Source of the DNA: Herbidospora cretacea
GTDB taxonomy: Bacteria > Actinomycetota > Actinomycetes > Streptosporangiales > Streptosporangiaceae
Direction: 5' to 3'
DNA length: 64,000 bases
Assembly (NCBI RefSeq): GCF_001570605.1
Contig: NZ_BBXG01000009.1
Coordinates: 124,001 to 188,000 of the forward strand
Every line of letters begins with the position of its first letter. Position 1 is the first letter of the stretch. A program made the translations under genes and the position numbers. Below are positions 9,121 to 17,503 of the stretch, piece by piece. The notes beneath the pieces are model-generated. The model saw only the letters and a program-made list of their open reading frames with translations. It was not told the DNA's origin and searched no databases.

Positions 9121-11361
9121 GTGCCCAGCACAAGGTGGCCCGCTCCCGCCCTTGCCGCCGCGGCGGTCGTCGCCATGTTCGGCGTGACCGTTCCGGCCGC
9201 GGGCGCGGCGGCGTCTGACGATGTACACCTCGGCGCGCCCTGCTCGGCCGACGTGGGCCTGCGCGGCTTCACCGACAGCCTGGACAAGAAGACGTTCGAG
9301 GGCACCCCGGTCGGTGCTCTGTCCGCGATCGGGCGGCTGCGCGACGACCGGATGCTGGCGCTCTCGGACAACACCGGCACCGTTCCCGCCCGCGTCTACG
9401 AGCTCGCCCTGTCCGGGGACGACGCCCAGGTCGTCGACATGACGACGCTGAAGCGGCCGAACGGGACGCCGTACAACGGCACCGACTTCGACGGCGAGGG
9501 GCTCGTCGTCGAGCCGCACGGGAAGACCGTCATCGCGAGCTCCGAGACCGAGCCGGCGATCCGCCGGTTCCGCCTCTCCGACGGGCTGCAGACCGCCTCC
9601 TTCGAGGTGCCGGCCCGGTTCCGGATCACCCCCGCGGGCGAGTCGCCGGTCAACCTCGCCTTCGAGGCGCTGACCAGCACGTCCGACGGCAAGGTTCTGT
9701 ACGCCGGCATGGAGGGCCCCCTCTCCGGCGACGGCCGTGAGGCCAACGGCGCCGGCCGGCAGCGAATCCTGCGCTACGAAGGCACGCCCGGCGGCGACTA
9801 CAAGCCGGTCGCGCAGTACGCGTACCGGACCGACCCCAGCCTCGGGCTGGTCGAACTGGTGGCGCTCGGAAGCGACCAGTTCCTCTCGATGGAGCGCGGC
9901 TTCACCGTCGGCGTGGGCAACACGGTGCGGATCTACCGCGTCACCGCCACCGGCGCGCCCGACGTCTCGGGCGTCGCCTCGCTGGCCACGCTGACCGACC
10001 CGCGTGGATGGCTGGGCAAGACGCTGCTGGCCGACCTGGTCAACTGTCCGTCCCTGGGCGCGACCAACAAGTCGCCGCAGCCGAACCCGCTGCTGGACAA
10101 CATCGAGGGCATGGCGCTCGGCGACCGTCTCGACGACGACACCCGCGTGCTCCACCTGATCTCCGACGACAACAACGCCGCTTCGCAGATCACCCGCCTG
10201 TACGACCTGAGCGTCCACATCCCCGACGAGGCGCGGCTGCGCGACCGGGCGATCCTGTCGGCGACCGACTACCAGCCCGGCCCCGTCTCCGGCACGCTGC
10301 TGCCGAAGACCCCGGTCAACGGGATCACCCCGCCGTTCCCCGGCCAGCCGGTCCCCGGCTTCTCGGCGGTCATCCCGAACACGCGCGGCTCCAAGAACGC
10401 CAACCGCCTGCTCGCCATGCCCGACAACGGCTTCGGCGCGAAGGACAACTCGGCCGACTTCCTGCTCCGCGCGTACTACATCGAGCCCGACTACAAGACC
10501 GGCCAGATCGGGATCAAGAGCCACATCAGCTTCCGCGACCCCGACCGCAAGGTCCCGTTCCCGATCGTGAACGGCAACACCGCCGAGCGGCTGCTGACCG
10601 GCGCCGACTTCGACATCGAGTCGCTCCAGTGGGACGCCGACGGCACCCTGTGGATCGGCGACGAGTTCGGCCCCTACCTGGTGAACGTCGACAGGACCGG
10701 CAAGGTGCTGCGCGCCCCGATCCCGCTGGCCGACGGCACCAAGTCGCCCCAGTCGAACGAGCTCGCCCCCGGTGAGGCCCCGTCGCTGCCCGGCAGCGGC
10801 GGCTTCGAGGCCATGGCCGCCAGCGAGGACGGCTACACCCTCTACCCGATCCTCGAACGCGCCAAGACCGCCGACCCCGACCAGCGCCGCCGCGTCGTGT
10901 ACGAGTTCGACGTCCGCACCGCCGCCTACACCGGCAGGACCTGGACCTTCCGGGTCGACGAGCCGGGCCTGTTCGTGGGCGACGCCCAGCTGCTCGACGG
11001 CAACCGGCTGCTGCTGATCGAGCGCGACAACGGCATGGGCCAGACGTCGCTGGTCAAGAAGCTGATCGTCACCGACCTCGACAAGGCCGACGCCAACGGC
11101 GTGCTGCCCCGCCGCACCGCCGTGGACCTGATGCGCCTCGCCGACCCGAAGGGCGTCTCCACCCCGGCCCGCCCCAACGAGTACGGCGTCGGGGACCTGT
11201 TCTCCTTCCCGCTCCAGTCGGTCGAGTCGGTCCTGCCGCTGTCGGGTGACCGCGTCGTCGTGGCCAACGACAACAACTTCCCCGGCAACGACGGCCGCAT
11301 CCCCGGCCGCGCCGACGACACCGAAGTGATCGTCATCGACGTCCCGGGCCTGCGCCACTGA
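9121..11361 (+). CDS. Exported esterase-like/phytase-like beta-propeller protein
   Basis: A 746-aa exported protein with an N-terminal signal peptide (APALAAAAVVAMFGVTVPAAGAAA). It has two regions resembling the 'esterase-like activity of phytase' domain, one starting near LSAIGRLRDDRMLALSDNTG and one near FSAVIPNTRGSKNANRLLAMPDNG. Typical family motifs include DIESLQWDADGTLWIGDEFGPYL and GFEAMAASEDG. Such proteins are thought to hydrolyse phosphoesters, perhaps for phosphate scavenging, but few are characterised. GTG at 9121 has GGAGG six bases upstream. A bidirectional hairpin follows the stop. Confidence 0.88.
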   Translation: MPSTRWPAPALAAAAVVAMFGVTVPAAGAAASDDVHLGAPCSADVGLRGFTDSLDKKTFEGTPVGALSAIGRLRDDRMLALSDNTGTVPARVYELALSGDDAQVVDMTTLKRPNGTPYNGTDFDGEGLVVEPHGKTVIASSETEPAIRRFRLSDGLQTASFEVPARFRITPAGESPVNLAFEALTSTSDGKVLYAGMEGPLSGDGREANGAGRQRILRYEGTPGGDYKPVAQYAYRTDPSLGLVELVALGSDQFLSMERGFTVGVGNTVRIYRVTATGAPDVSGVASLATLTDPRGWLGKTLLADLVNCPSLGATNKSPQPNPLLDNIEGMALGDRLDDDTRVLHLISDDNNAASQITRLYDLSVHIPDEARLRDRAILSATDYQPGPVSGTLLPKTPVNGITPPFPGQPVPGFSAVIPNTRGSKNANRLLAMPDNGFGAKDNSADFLLRAYYIEPDYKTGQIGIKSHISFRDPDRKVPFPIVNGNTAERLLTGADFDIESLQWDADGTLWIGDEFGPYLVNVDRTGKVLRAPIPLADGTKSPQSNELAPGEAPSLPGSGGFEAMAASEDGYTLYPILERAKTADPDQRRRVVYEFDVRTAAYTGRTWTFRVDEPGLFVGDAQLLDGNRLLLIERDNGMGQTSLVKKLIVTDLDKADANGVLPRRTAVDLMRLADPKGVSTPARPNEYGVGDLFSFPLQSVESVLPLSGDRVVVANDNNFPGNDGRIPGRADDTEVIVIDVPGLRH

Positions 11362-11378
11362 TCCCGCACGTGCTGGAC

Positions 11379-11413
11379 GAAGCCCAGGTCATCACTGCGA
11401 TGGCCTGGGCTTC
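11379..11413. terminator. Bidirectional hairpin between convergent genes
   Basis: GAAGCCCAGG (11379-11388) pairs perfectly with CCTGGGCTTC (11404-11413) around a 15-base loop. It lies between the phytase-like gene and the oppositely read sigma-factor gene and can serve both. Confidence 0.75.
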
Positions 11414-11421
11414 TCCGTGGA

Positions 11422-12360
11422 TCAGGAGAGGCCGCACCGGTCCGCGTCCTCGGTCTCGACCCAGCAGGCGACGTCGAACGCCTGGGACACGCCGGGCATG
11501 TCTCTCGCCGCGACGGCCACCGTGCCGGCGTCGGCGTCCGGCTTGATCCTGGCCCGGTAGGACATCGGCAAGTCCCCTGGCCGGATGAAGTCCGCCAAGG
11601 TTCTGTCCGACTCCTGTGCGACGAAGTCCTCGTAGGCCTCCTGCTGGCTTCTGAACGTCACCGACTCCACCTCCGGGCGTGCCGTCAGCATCCGCAGGAG
11701 CTCCTCCCGCTCGCCTTCGGTGATCTCCTGTCCGGCGCAGCTCGGGAAGGGGCTCTCCGGCATGCAGAAGAACGCGATGACCTCGGGAGAGCCCGAATCG
11801 ACCACGCCGGTCAGGGCCATCGCCATGATCTGCTCCCTGGGGACTTCGGCGGGCCTGAACAGCCCGATCGTCAGGCCGGTGGCCGCCAGCGTCACCGCGG
11901 CGATCTCGGTGTCGGACAGGTCGAGGTAGTAGCGCAGCACCAGCGCCTCCCGCTGCCTGCGGGGCAGCCGGGCCAGCGCGGCCAGCATCTTCCGGCGGGA
12001 CTCGCCGATCAGCACGGCCACCTCGGCCGACTGGACGTCGGAGACCCGGTCGGCGCGGCGCGGTGTCAGCGCCCGGCGGCGTAACACCGACCGGGAGCCG
12101 TTGAGCACGCACGTCCTGACGTAGGGGAGCGTGGCGGTGCCGGGGCGGGCCAGGCCGTGGAGCCGGGTGAACACGTCCTGCACGACGTCTTCGGCCGTCT
12201 CCTGGTCGCCGACCAGCAGCACCGCCAGGCGCACCAGGCCGGGCCGGTGGTCGCGGTAGAGGGCGGCCAGGTCGGCCTCGTGGGCCGGCACGTCGCGGGC
12301 GCGCCGCAGCAGCCGGAGGGTTTCACCATCCATGCCCAAGGAACGCGCCGCGCTCCCCAT
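11422..12360 (-). CDS. Chimeric protein: SigE-type sigma factor (region 2, broken region 4) fused to an FtsX-like extracellular domain
   Basis: A 312-aa protein from the ATG at 12360, chosen because GGAGG lies six bases upstream; longer starts up to 12447 run into the divergent gene. Residues 33-67 are ECF sigma region 2 (LVRLAVLLVGDQETAEDVVQ). Residues 125-156 begin region 4 (ALARLPRRQREALVLRYYLD then LSDTEIAAV) but stop before the recognition helix. From about residue 156 the chain becomes a hydrophobic helix (TLAATGLTIGLF), then a domain like the FtsX extracellular domain with C199 and C208 (FFCMPESPFPSC) and SQQEAYEDFVAQ. These two modules are normally separate proteins. A deletion fusing sigma factor and neighbour is likely, and DNA recognition by region 4 is probably lost. 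Confidence 0.75.
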   Translation of the reverse strand: MGSAARSLGMDGETLRLLRRARDVPAHEADLAALYRDHRPGLVRLAVLLVGDQETAEDVVQDVFTRLHGLARPGTATLPYVRTCVLNGSRSVLRRRALTPRRADRVSDVQSAEVAVLIGESRRKMLAALARLPRRQREALVLRYYLDLSDTEIAAVTLAATGLTIGLFRPAEVPREQIMAMALTGVVDSGSPEVIAFFCMPESPFPSCAGQEITEGEREELLRMLTARPEVESVTFRSQQEAYEDFVAQESDRTLADFIRPGDLPMSYRARIKPDADAGTVAVAARDMPGVSQAFDVACWVETEDADRCGLS

Positions 12361-12387
12361 CTGCTGCCTCCGGTCAGACCGGGTCAT

Positions 12388-12411
12388 GTTTGCCCAAGTC
12401 ATCGCGGGTAG
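12388..12411 (+). promoter_or_regulatory. SigB-type promoter for the DUF2795 gene
   Basis: GTTT (12388-12391), 14 bases, then GGGTAG (12406-12411), 34 bases before the ATG at 12446. It matches the actinobacterial SigB/SigF consensus and recurs before other stress genes in the window. Confidence 0.65.
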
Positions 12412-12445
12412 GGACGAAGGATCAAGGCGACGAGAGGATGTTGAC

Positions 12446-12709
12446 ATGCAATCCGATCCCGTTCACGAGCCCGGCTCGCCCGAAGGGATGTCGGCGCACG
12501 AGGTGAACAGCCGCAGCGAGCTGGCCAAGTGGATCAGTGGTACGCACGTGTTCCCCGCCGATCGCGACGCCCTGCTGAAGCAGGCGCAGTCCGAGGGGGC
12601 GCCTGAGGTCGTCCTCGCGCTGCTCCGGTCCGTCCCGGACCGCTCGTACGACAACCTTCAGGACGTCGCCGACGAACTGGGCCTGACGAGCGAGGGGCCG
12701 CACGACTAG
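12446..12709 (+). CDS. DUF2795 domain protein
   Basis: An 87-aa soluble acidic protein. The core (about residues 20-80) reads SRSELAKWISGTHVFPADRDALL and ends with DNLQDVADELGL, the pattern of DUF2795, small actinobacterial proteins of unknown role often found with stress genes. AGAGGA precedes the ATG. A SigB-type promoter lies upstream. It is divergent from the sigma/FtsX chimera; the two starts are 85 bases apart. Function not known. Confidence 0.85.
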   Translation: MQSDPVHEPGSPEGMSAHEVNSRSELAKWISGTHVFPADRDALLKQAQSEGAPEVVLALLRSVPDRSYDNLQDVADELGLTSEGPHD

Positions 12710-12747
12710 AAGCTCCGGAGAGGAGCGGCTCCCCGCAAGGGGCGCCT

Positions 12748-12772
12748 GTTTCCAGGGGGTGGCGTCGGGTAA
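12748..12772 (+). promoter_or_regulatory. SigB-type promoter for the first PP2C phosphatase
   Basis: GTTT (12748-12751), 15 bases, GGGTAA (12767-12772), 33 bases before the ATG at 12806. A phosphatase of the RsbU type under such a promoter would suggest positive feedback on the stress sigma factor. Confidence 0.6.
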
Positions 12773-12805
12773 GCGGGTGGGCGAGCACACACCTCTGGGG
12801 TGAAC

Positions 12806-14080
12806 ATGACCAGACCTGAGGATTCCCCCGCCGACTCGGCGGGGCTGGAGCGGATGCTGGTCGGCCTCATCGAGAGCAGCCATACGGCCACCATCGACGA
12901 CCTGCCCGCGCTTCTCGGCGCGTTCGCGCCACACGCTGGTATCACCCAGACGCTGATCTACGTGGCCGACCTCCAGCAGCAGGTGCTGCGCCTGCTCACC
13001 GGGCGCGGCCCGGACGGCGGCGACGACGCGGGCGGCGTGCCGTCCGAGCTGGCCGTCGACACGACCCTGGCCGGGCTGGCCTTCCAGGAGGTCCGCACGC
13101 TGCCGCAGCCCGGCGCCGACGGCAAGCCCGAACACTGGTGGGTGCCCCTGCTCAACGGCACCGCCCGGCTGGGCGTGCTCCGGGTGACCGCCGCCGGGCC
13201 GTCGTTCGATCCGAAGGTCGCCCGTCACCTGTCCTCGCTGGTCGCGCTTCTGGTGACGAGCATGCACGCCTACAGCGACTCCTATCCCCGGCTGGTCCGC
13301 AGCCGTCCGATGAACGTGGCCGCCGAGATGCAGTGGCGGCTCATCCCGCCCCTCACGTTCGCCAACCCCCGGGCGACGGTCTCGGCGGTGCTCGAACCGG
13401 CCTACGAGGTCGGCGGCGACACCTTCGACTACGCCGTCGCCGACGACATGCTCCACGTCGCCATCTACGACGCGATGGGCCACGACGTGTCGGCCGGGCT
13501 GACGGCCGGCCTCGCCATCGCCGCCTGCCGCAACAACCGCCGCCAGGGCGCGTCGCTGGCGGAGACCAGCGAGGCGATCGAGCGCGTCCTCATCACCGAG
13601 TTCGGCCGCGCGCAGCGGTTCATCACGGCGATCATGGGCGACCTCGACCTGAACACCGGCGTGTTCACCTGGGTCAACCGGGGGCACCACCCGCCGATCC
13701 TGATCCGCGACGGCCGCTGGGTGACGACGCTGGAATGCCCGCCGGCCCACCCTATGGGGCTCGACCTCGGCCTGCCGGTCCACACCCGCCAGGAGCAGCT
13801 GCGGCCGGGGGACCGGCTGCTGCTCTACACCGACGGCATCACGGAGAACCGCGACGCGTCCAACCGGGAGTTCGGCCTGCACCGCTTCGCCGACTTCGTC
13901 ATCCGGCACCACTCCAGCGGGCTCCCGGTCCCGGAGACCCTGCGCCGGTTGATCCGCGCCGTTCTCAGCCACCACGAGGGGCGGCTGCGCGACGACGCGA
14001 CGGTCGTCATGGTCGAGTGGAACGGGCCGGGCGACGACTTCGAGGCCGCCCACTCCGAATGGCCGATGCCGCGGGTGTGA
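12806..14080 (+). CDS. SpoIIE/PP2C-family serine phosphatase with GAF-like sensor (RsbU-like)
   Basis: About 424 aa. Residues 1-170 form a GAF-like sensory region (GLERMLVGLIESSHTATIDDLPALL). From about 180 there is a SpoIIE/PP2C catalytic domain: PPLTFANPRATVSAVLEPAYEVGGDTFDY and YDAMGHDVSAGL carry metal-binding Asp residues, then TWVNRGHHPPILI, and LLYTDGITENRD near the end. Such phosphatases dephosphorylate anti-sigma antagonists (RsbV type) and release stress sigma factors. GTG at 12800 is an alternative start two codons upstream. A closely similar paralogue lies at 20832-22064 on the other strand. The partner antagonist is not in the window. Confidence 0.9.
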   Translation: MTRPEDSPADSAGLERMLVGLIESSHTATIDDLPALLGAFAPHAGITQTLIYVADLQQQVLRLLTGRGPDGGDDAGGVPSELAVDTTLAGLAFQEVRTLPQPGADGKPEHWWVPLLNGTARLGVLRVTAAGPSFDPKVARHLSSLVALLVTSMHAYSDSYPRLVRSRPMNVAAEMQWRLIPPLTFANPRATVSAVLEPAYEVGGDTFDYAVADDMLHVAIYDAMGHDVSAGLTAGLAIAACRNNRRQGASLAETSEAIERVLITEFGRAQRFITAIMGDLDLNTGVFTWVNRGHHPPILIRDGRWVTTLECPPAHPMGLDLGLPVHTRQEQLRPGDRLLLYTDGITENRDASNREFGLHRFADFVIRHHSSGLPVPETLRRLIRAVLSHHEGRLRDDATVVMVEWNGPGDDFEAAHSEWPMPRV

Positions 14081-14112
14081 CGCCCACCAGACATTTCGGG
14101 AAAGTTCGGTTA

Positions 14113-14130
14113 GCCCTCCGTTCCGAGGGC
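14113..14130 (+). terminator. Small hairpin after the first PP2C gene
   Basis: GCCCTC and GAGGGC pair around a 6-base loop, 32 bases beyond the stop. No T tract. The rest of the 243-base gap before the next gene shows no gene and no clear promoter. Confidence 0.35.
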
Positions 14131-14323
14131 AGTCGGCCGGAATCAGCCCAACAGAGCGCTGTGATGGCCCGCCCTTCCGGCGGCACTCGATGTTCCCGCG
14201 GCCCTGACCTCTGCTGCTGATCTTCCTCTGCGCGTCTCCACGTGATCTTTCCGGGCCGCCACGCCCTCTCATCGGCATGCGGCTTTTCCTTTTCGCCACC
14301 CACCCACGAAGGCAGGAGCCCTC

Positions 14324-15139
14324 ATGAGTGACCAACCCATGTCCAATACCGTCGACCGCGCGAAGGAAGCGACCGCGGACACCGCCCGGACGGCCAGGGA
14401 GCAGGCCCGTCAGGTCGGCGGCGAGATCAGGACCCAGGCGGGTCAGGCCGCGCACCAGCTGCGGGGACGGGTCCGTGACGAGGCGGACTCGCAGTCGCGC
14501 CGGGCCGCGCAGAGCCTGCGGCAGTGGGCCGACGACCTGTCCGGGATGACCGAGAGCGGCAAGCCCGACAGCCCCGTCCAGGGAGTGCTCCAGCAGGTGG
14601 CGGGCACCGGCCACCGCGCCGCCGACTACCTGGAGGACCGCGGCCTGGCCGGCGCGGCCGGCGACCTGCAGGACTTCGCCCGCCGCCGCCCCGGCCTGTT
14701 CCTGGCGGGCGCCCTGGCGGCCGGCTTCCTCATCGGCCGCGTCGCCAAGGCCGGCACCGCCGCCACCACGGAAAGCGACTCGTCGGGCCCCGCGACCACC
14801 TACCCGGCCGCATCGGGGACGTCATACCCGACCACCTCCGGCACGCCCTACCAGGCCGGCTCGAACCCCTCCTACCCGAGCGGTACCGGCACGCCCTACC
14901 CGGCCGACCCCGCGACCTCCTATCCCAGCGGTACCGGCACGCCCTATCCGGCCGACCCGGCGACGCCCTACCAGCCCGGCTCGGGGCCCTCCTCTCCGGC
15001 CGACCCTGGCACGACTCCCCAGGCCGACCCGCCGACGTCGTACCCGAGCGGTCCCGGCACGACCTACCCGGCCGACCCCGCGTCGCGTCCCGGAACCACC
15101 TACCCGGGTGCCGCGAGGCCGGATGAGGACCTGCGATGA
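14324..15139 (+). CDS. YtxH-like protein with amphipathic N-terminus, one membrane helix and Pro/Thr/Tyr-rich repeat tail
   Basis: A 271-aa protein in three parts. Residues 1-80 are charged, Ala- and Gln-rich helix (TADTARTAREQARQVGGEIR), resembling apolipoprotein/LEA-like sequence. Residues about 122-142 (RRPGLFLAGALAAGFLIGRV) are one membrane segment. The last 110 residues are low-complexity repeats around YPSGTGTPYPADPAT. It starts an operon with a holin-like protein and a DUF3618 protein, overlapping the former by 4 bases. This trio is common in actinobacteria and is thought to be envelope- or stress-related; no biochemical role is established. Confidence 0.75.
   Translation: MSDQPMSNTVDRAKEATADTARTAREQARQVGGEIRTQAGQAAHQLRGRVRDEADSQSRRAAQSLRQWADDLSGMTESGKPDSPVQGVLQQVAGTGHRAADYLEDRGLAGAAGDLQDFARRRPGLFLAGALAAGFLIGRVAKAGTAATTESDSSGPATTYPAASGTSYPTTSGTPYQAGSNPSYPSGTGTPYPADPATSYPSGTGTPYPADPATPYQPGSGPSSPADPGTTPQADPPTSYPSGPGTTYPADPASRPGTTYPGAARPDEDLR
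14796..15113 (+). repeat. Coding tandem repeat (Pro/Thr/Tyr-rich tail)
   Basis: Imperfect direct DNA repeats of about 45-60 bases inside the preceding gene. The clearest two copies encode YPSGTGTPYPADPAT back to back, near 14873-14970, with degenerate copies on either side. Copy number may vary between strains. Confidence 0.6.
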
Positions 15140-15531
15140 CCAGTCCCAGTCGGCCCGAGCCCACCCTCGGGGAGCTGGTGGGGCAGCTCGGCGGTGACCT
15201 GTCGACCCTGTTCCGGCAGGAGGTCGAGCTGGCCAAGACGGAGATCAGGGCCGAGGCGACCAAGGCGGGCAAGGCCGCCGGCATGTTCGGCGGCGCGGGA
15301 CTGGCCGGGTGGATGACCGCGATCTTCCTGAGCCTGGCCCTGGTCTGGGCTCTCGACGCGGTGATCGACGCCGGGTGGGCCGCCCTCATCGTCGCGGTGC
15401 TGTGGGGCGCGGCCGCGGCCGCGATGTACGCCAAGGCCCGCCAGCAGGCGCGGGAGGTCAACCCCGTGCCGGAGAAGACCGTTCAGACCCTGAAGGAGGA
15501 CGCCCAGTGGTTACGCGATCGGACGAGCTGA
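15136..15531 (+). CDS. Phage holin family (YqjE-like) membrane protein
   Basis: A 131-aa protein with a hydrophilic N-terminus (LGELVGQLGGDLSTLFRQEVELAKTEI) and two hydrophobic helices (about residues 55-80 and 85-105). This is the 'putative actinobacterial holin-X/YqjE' family, which despite the name is usually chromosomal and not lytic. The start overlaps the previous stop by 4 bases (ATGA) and the 3' end overlaps the DUF3618 gene by 25 bases, so the three genes are co-translated. Confidence 0.85.
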   Translation: MTSPSRPEPTLGELVGQLGGDLSTLFRQEVELAKTEIRAEATKAGKAAGMFGGAGLAGWMTAIFLSLALVWALDAVIDAGWAALIVAVLWGAAAAAMYAKARQQAREVNPVPEKTVQTLKEDAQWLRDRTS

Positions 15532-16073
15532 AGCAGGAGATCGAGCAGACCCGCGCCGAGATCGCCCGGGACGTCGACCGCCTCAGCGACCACGCGAGTC
15601 CCCGGCAGATCGTGCGCCGGCGCACCGAAGGACTCCGGAACACCACCCGAACGATCAAGGAGCGCGTGATGGGCACCACCGGGCACGCCACCGACCGTCT
15701 CCAGGACACGGCCGGATCCATGAAGGAGAGCCTTGCCGGGGCGGGCGAGACGATCAAGAACACCCCGCAGCAGGCGATGCGGGGGACCCGGGGCAACCCG
15801 CTGGCCGCCGGGCTGGTCGCCTTCGGCGTCGGCGCGCTGGCCGCCGCCCTGATCCCGGAGAGCCGCGCGGAGAAGCGCGCCATGGCCCAGGCCGGCGAGT
15901 ACGTGCAGCCGGTCGTCGACCAGGTCAAGGAGAGCGCGCAGTCGCTCGGCCAGGAGGCCAGGGAGACCGCCCAGCAGGCCGCCGAGAAGGTCAGGCAGGC
16001 CGCCGGCGAAGCGGCGCACACCACCGCGGAGCAGGCCAAGGACCGGGCGGCCGAAGTCCGCGACCAGCACTGA
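15507..16073 (+). CDS. DUF3618 domain protein
   Basis: A 188-aa protein starting at GTG 15507, six bases after AAGGAGGA. The N-terminus TRSDELKQEIEQTRAEIARDVDRL is the DUF3618 signature. A hydrophobic segment (GLVAFGVGALAAALI, about residues 100-120) is a likely membrane helix. The C-terminal 60 residues are Ala/Gln/Glu-rich helix (ETAQQAAEKVRQAAGEAAH), LEA-like. It is the last gene of the three-gene envelope operon, and a perfect hairpin follows its stop. Function unknown. Confidence 0.85.
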   Translation: MVTRSDELKQEIEQTRAEIARDVDRLSDHASPRQIVRRRTEGLRNTTRTIKERVMGTTGHATDRLQDTAGSMKESLAGAGETIKNTPQQAMRGTRGNPLAAGLVAFGVGALAAALIPESRAEKRAMAQAGEYVQPVVDQVKESAQSLGQEARETAQQAAEKVRQAAGEAAHTTAEQAKDRAAEVRDQH

Positions 16074-16085
16074 GCCGGGCGAGGC

Positions 16086-16112
16086 GGGCCGGATGACATG
16101 GTCATCCGGCCC
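16086..16112 (+). terminator. Perfect 12-bp hairpin after the DUF3618 operon
   Basis: GGGCCGGATGAC (16086-16097) and its exact complement (16101-16112) flank a 3-base loop, 12 bases after the stop. There is no T run, which is usual for this GC range. Confidence 0.7.
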
Positions 16113-16177
16113 GTCCCCGATCAGGCGTGCCGGTACCGGCGTGTTCGCAGAGAACGCAGGGAAGTGGAAGTGGGCGC

Positions 16178-17503
16178 ATGAGGCGACTGGCCGTTCCGTT
16201 GGCGCTGTTCCTGGCCGCGATCTCCGCCTGTGGCGGGGTGGGGGGTTCCTCCGGCGGCGGCGCGGCCGCCGGGAGCACTCTCACCACGATGGGCTTCGGC
16301 CTGCCCGACGAGATCGCCACCACCCGGGTGGACGCCTTCACCAAGGCCCACCCGGACATCCGCCTGACCATCAATCAGGGACAGTTCGACGAACAGGCGT
16401 TCCTGTCGTCGGTCGCCTCCGGCAACGCGCCCGACCTCGTCTACCTCCCCCGCGACAAGATCGGCGGTTACGCCGCCCGCGGCGCCCTCCAGCCGATCAC
16501 CGGCTGCGTCGCCGACCATGCGATCCCGACCGGCGACTACTATCCGGCGGCGGCCCGACAGGTCCAGCTCGGCGGGCAGTGGTACGGCATCCCCGAGTTC
16601 TACAACTCCGTCGTGCTGATCGTGAACGACAAGGCCGCCGAGGACGCCGGCGTCGACCCGGCCGAGATCGACACCCGTGACTGGGACGCCCTGGCCGCGC
16701 TGGCCCGCAAGATGACCAAGAGCTCCGGCGGCACGATCGAACGCCTCGGCTTCCATCCCAAGCTGCCCGAGTTCCTCCCGCTGTGGGCGAAGGCCAACGG
16801 CGCCGACCTGCTCAGCGCCGACGGCCTCACCCCGCACCTGGACGACCCCAAGGTCGCCGAGGCGCTGGCGTACGCGGCGAAGCTGGTCGAGGAGCAGGGC
16901 GGGTGGACGCGGGTCAAGGCCTTCGCCGACACCTTCGACTACTTCGGCGCGGGCAACCCGTTCGCCAAGGACCAGCTCGGCATGCTGCTGACCGAACAGT
17001 TCGTGGTCAGCGCGATGGCGGGCGCCGACCCGGACGCCGCCGTCACGGTGCTGCCGTTCCTGGGCCGCGACGGCGCCCCGGTGAACAGCGTCGGCGGCAA
17101 CGCCTGGGCGGTGCCGAAGGGGGCGAAGAACCCCGGCGGGGCGTGCACGTGGATGAAGGAGATGACCGCCGCCGACACGTGGATCGCCGCCGCCAGGGCC
17201 CGCCAGGCCAAGCGCGCCGCCGAGGGCAAGGTCGACATCGGAACCTACACCGGCAACCAGAAGGCCGACGCGGTCATCTTCGGCGAGATGCGCAAGCCGT
17301 CGGGGCGCGAGGCGTACGACGACGCGGTCGAGGTGATCAGGTCGGTGCAGCAGGCCGGTTTCACCGTGCCGCCGTCGAAGGCCGCCGCCGAGTTCACCAC
17401 GGCCTACCAGCAGGCGGGCACGCGGGTGCTCCAGGGTGAGCAGACGGCGGAGGAGGCGCTGGGCCAGGCCCAGGCGGAGGCGGTCAAGGCGCTGGGGTCA
17501 TGA
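16178..17503 (+). CDS. Sugar ABC transporter substrate-binding lipoprotein
   Basis: A 441-aa extracellular solute-binding protein of family 1. ATG at 16178 begins a lipoprotein signal (RRLAVPLALFLAAISAC) whose lipobox Cys is residue 20. The mature protein has family features such as DAFTKAHPDIRLTI and SVASGNAPDLVYL near the N-terminus and GNAWAVPKGAKNPG later. It captures an oligosaccharide or similar carbohydrate for the two permeases that follow; the first permease start overlaps its stop (ATGA). The exact sugar cannot be read from sequence. Confidence 0.9.
   Translation: MRRLAVPLALFLAAISACGGVGGSSGGGAAAGSTLTTMGFGLPDEIATTRVDAFTKAHPDIRLTINQGQFDEQAFLSSVASGNAPDLVYLPRDKIGGYAARGALQPITGCVADHAIPTGDYYPAAARQVQLGGQWYGIPEFYNSVVLIVNDKAAEDAGVDPAEIDTRDWDALAALARKMTKSSGGTIERLGFHPKLPEFLPLWAKANGADLLSADGLTPHLDDPKVAEALAYAAKLVEEQGGWTRVKAFADTFDYFGAGNPFAKDQLGMLLTEQFVVSAMAGADPDAAVTVLPFLGRDGAPVNSVGGNAWAVPKGAKNPGGACTWMKEMTAADTWIAAARARQAKRAAEGKVDIGTYTGNQKADAVIFGEMRKPSGREAYDDAVEVIRSVQQAGFTVPPSKAAAEFTTAYQQAGTRVLQGEQTAEEALGQAQAEAVKALGS

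Noticed and set aside
14081-14323. SigB-type promoter for the repeat-protein operon
   Set aside because: GGGAAA occurs at about 14098 but no GNNT lies at the right distance, so no call was made.
15136-15531. Phage lysis gene, from the holin-like name
   Set aside because: The YqjE/holin-X type is usually chromosomal; no endolysin or phage gene is adjacent and the operon partners are DUF3618 and a repeat protein.
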